NCBI GenBank assembly: GCA_947383275.1
Contig: CANDCW010000126.1
Span: forward strand, 1 to 5,127
Direction: 5' to 3'
Length of the DNA stretch: 5,127 bases
DNA from: an uncultured Bacillota bacterium
GTDB taxonomy: Bacteria > Bacillota > Clostridia > Oscillospirales > Oscillospiraceae
Below are positions 4,085-5,127 of the stretch, piece after piece. The notes beneath the pieces were generated by a model. That model was not told the origin of the DNA and did no database searches. It saw only the letters and a list, made by a program, of their open reading frames with translations. A program made the translations under genes and the position numbers. How positions within the stretch are numbered: position 1 is the stretch's first letter; each line of letters begins with the position of its first letter.

Positions 4085-5127
4085 TCATTTCAGTTCCGCT
4101 ACCGTAACGCCGTCCTCCCCCTCGCCATAGCGTCCGGGGCGGAAGGACTTGATATAGCGGCTGCGCTTGAGGTAAGTCCGCACGGCGGAGCGCACCGCGC
4201 CGGTGCCCTTGCCGTGGACAATGGTCACCATCTCCAGCTTGCCCATCATAGCGGTATCCAAAAATCGCTCCAGGACGATGAGGGCCTCGTCGGTCATCAT
4301 CCCCCGCAGATCCACCTGGGATGGCACGGCGGCGGTACGTAGGGTGTGCTCCGCCCGGGCGATCACCCGCCGGACTTCCTTCTGGGACTGGGTCTCCCCC
4401 TCCGCTACCCGGACCTCCTCCTGCCTGGCGGAAATTTTCAAAATACCCGCCTGGAGCTGGAGGGTGCCATCCTTATTGACAGAGAGCACCGTGGCACGGG
4501 TACCCATGGAGATCAGCTCCACTGTGTCTCCTTTTTCCGCAGGGCGGGTGGGCGGCGGTGGTTCCACCTGGGGGGCGCTGCCGCCGATGTTCCGCTCCGC
4601 CTCGTTAAGCAGGCGGCGTGCCTCCGCCCGGCCGTCGTTCACCTTCTGCCAGTCCAGGTCCTGGCGCTTCTTCAGCTCCTTCAGCTCAGAAATGGCCAGG
4701 TCGCTGGCCGCGCGGGCCTCTTCAATGATAGCCCGGGCCTCGGCGTTGGCCTTCTCCACCACCTTAGCTCGCTCGGCCTCCAGCTTCTCCCGGTATGCCC
4801 GGGCCTGCTCCGCCGACTGTTCCATATCCAGCTTCAGCCGCCTGGCCTCCGCCCGCTCCTTTTCCATCTCCTGCCGCTGTTGGTCCAGGCGGGTGAGGAC
4901 GTCCTCAAACCGAACGTTCTCCGCGTCCAGCCGGGCTGCGGCCTTCTCGATGATATACTCGGGGAGGCCCAGCCGCCGGGAGATGGCAAAGGCGTTGGAT
5001 TTGCCCGGAATGCCCAGCACCAGGCGGTAGGTGGGGGCCAGGGTCTCTACATTGAATTCACATGAGGCATTTTCCACCCCGGGGGTGGTCATGGCGTAGA
5101 CCTTCAGCTCGGCGTAGTGGGTGGTGG
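4085..5127 (-). CDS. mutS2: MutS2 protein, C-terminal part (5' end outside window)
   Basis: The last 346 residues of a protein normally near 780-800 residues; the frame stays open to the right edge. The first visible residues, TTHYAELKVYAMTTPGVENA, and then FNVETLAPTYRLVLGIPGKS are the end of the MutS-type ABC ATPase core. A charged coiled coil follows (fragment residues about 73-170, rich in E, R, A and K), then a Pro-rich hinge and a KOW/SH3-like strand region (about 196-240). The complete Smr domain is at about 270-346, with VDLRG, HGKGTG (304-309) and DGVTVAELK. MutS2 is not a mismatch-repair MutS. In studied species the Smr domain is a nuclease, and roles in suppressing recombination and in handling collided ribosomes have been described. 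The ATG at 5092 is internal to the ATPase core, not a start. It ends 187 nt before rex. Confidence 0.96.
   Translation of the reverse strand, partial: TTHYAELKVYAMTTPGVENASCEFNVETLAPTYRLVLGIPGKSNAFAISRRLGLPEYIIEKAAARLDAENVRFEDVLTRLDQQRQEMEKERAEARRLKLDMEQSAEQARAYREKLEAERAKVVEKANAEARAIIEEARAASDLAISELKELKKRQDLDWQKVNDGRAEARRLLNEAERNIGGSAPQVEPPPPTRPAEKGDTVELISMGTRATVLSVNKDGTLQLQAGILKISARQEEVRVAEGETQSQKEVRRVIARAEHTLRTAAVPSQVDLRGMMTDEALIVLERFLDTAMMGKLEMVTIVHGKGTGAVRSAVRTYLKRSRYIKSFRPGRYGEGEDGVTVAELK

Noticed and set aside
4203..5030. Plus-strand open frames over the mutS2 region (about 240-275 codons)
   Set aside because: They are Ser/Arg- or Leu/Gly-rich products lying opposite the coiled coil and Smr domain of MutS2, with no plausible ribosome site or family resemblance.
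5090..5092. ATG at 5092 as the start of a separate Smr-domain protein
   Set aside because: The frame is open upstream to the window edge and encodes TTHYAELKVYA, the conserved MutS2 ATPase end, so the Met is internal.

Overview
All genes in this window lie on the minus strand, so it reads from right to left. The order of transcription is mutS2 (3' part only), rex, an S-layer-homology (SLH) surface protein, a 47-residue Cys/Asn/Gly-rich small protein, rnfC, and rnfD (5' part only). GC-rich coding sequence, strong AGGAGG-type ribosome binding sites, a Rex repressor, an Rnf complex and a triple-SLH exported protein together point to a Clostridia-class Firmicute. An Oscillospiraceae-like gut anaerobe (Flavonifractor/Oscillibacter/Intestinimonas type) is my best guess. 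That placement is inferred from gene content and protein style, not from a marker gene.

Right part (about 3250-5127): the window enters inside mutS2 and covers the end of its ATPase region, a long coiled coil, a linker and the complete C-terminal Smr domain. A 187-nt spacer follows. It holds a near-consensus housekeeping promoter (TTGACC-17-TATAAT, extended -10) whose -35 box lies in one arm of a 9-bp inverted repeat, and then a leader of about 100 nt with a hairpin. rex follows, and its stop codon overlaps the start codon of the SLH gene (ATGA), so the two are probably translationally coupled.

Middle (about 1890-3250): the SLH protein has a signal peptide, an unfamiliar N-terminal region and three C-terminal SLH repeats. 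Next is a 91-nt gap with a perfect 10-bp inverted repeat and a sigma-K-like promoter. The small protein (10 Cys in 47 residues, one short hydrophobic segment) follows, closed by a clear intrinsic terminator.

Left part (1-1835): a second clear promoter (TTGCAA-17-TATGAT) starts a leader of about 180 nt that has no ATG and can form several hairpins, some mutually exclusive. rnfC and rnfD follow with a 1-nt overlap. They begin the operon for the ferredoxin:NAD+ oxidoreductase ion pump, whose remaining genes lie beyond the left edge.

The common theme is redox and the cell envelope: Rex senses NADH/NAD+ and Rnf interconverts reduced ferredoxin and NADH. However, I found no convincing Rex operator at either promoter. 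The parts most worth a second look are the structured rnf leader, the rex-SLH coupling with the inverted repeat at the rex promoter, and the small Cys-rich gene with its sporulation-type promoter candidate. I see no clear new multi-gene system.
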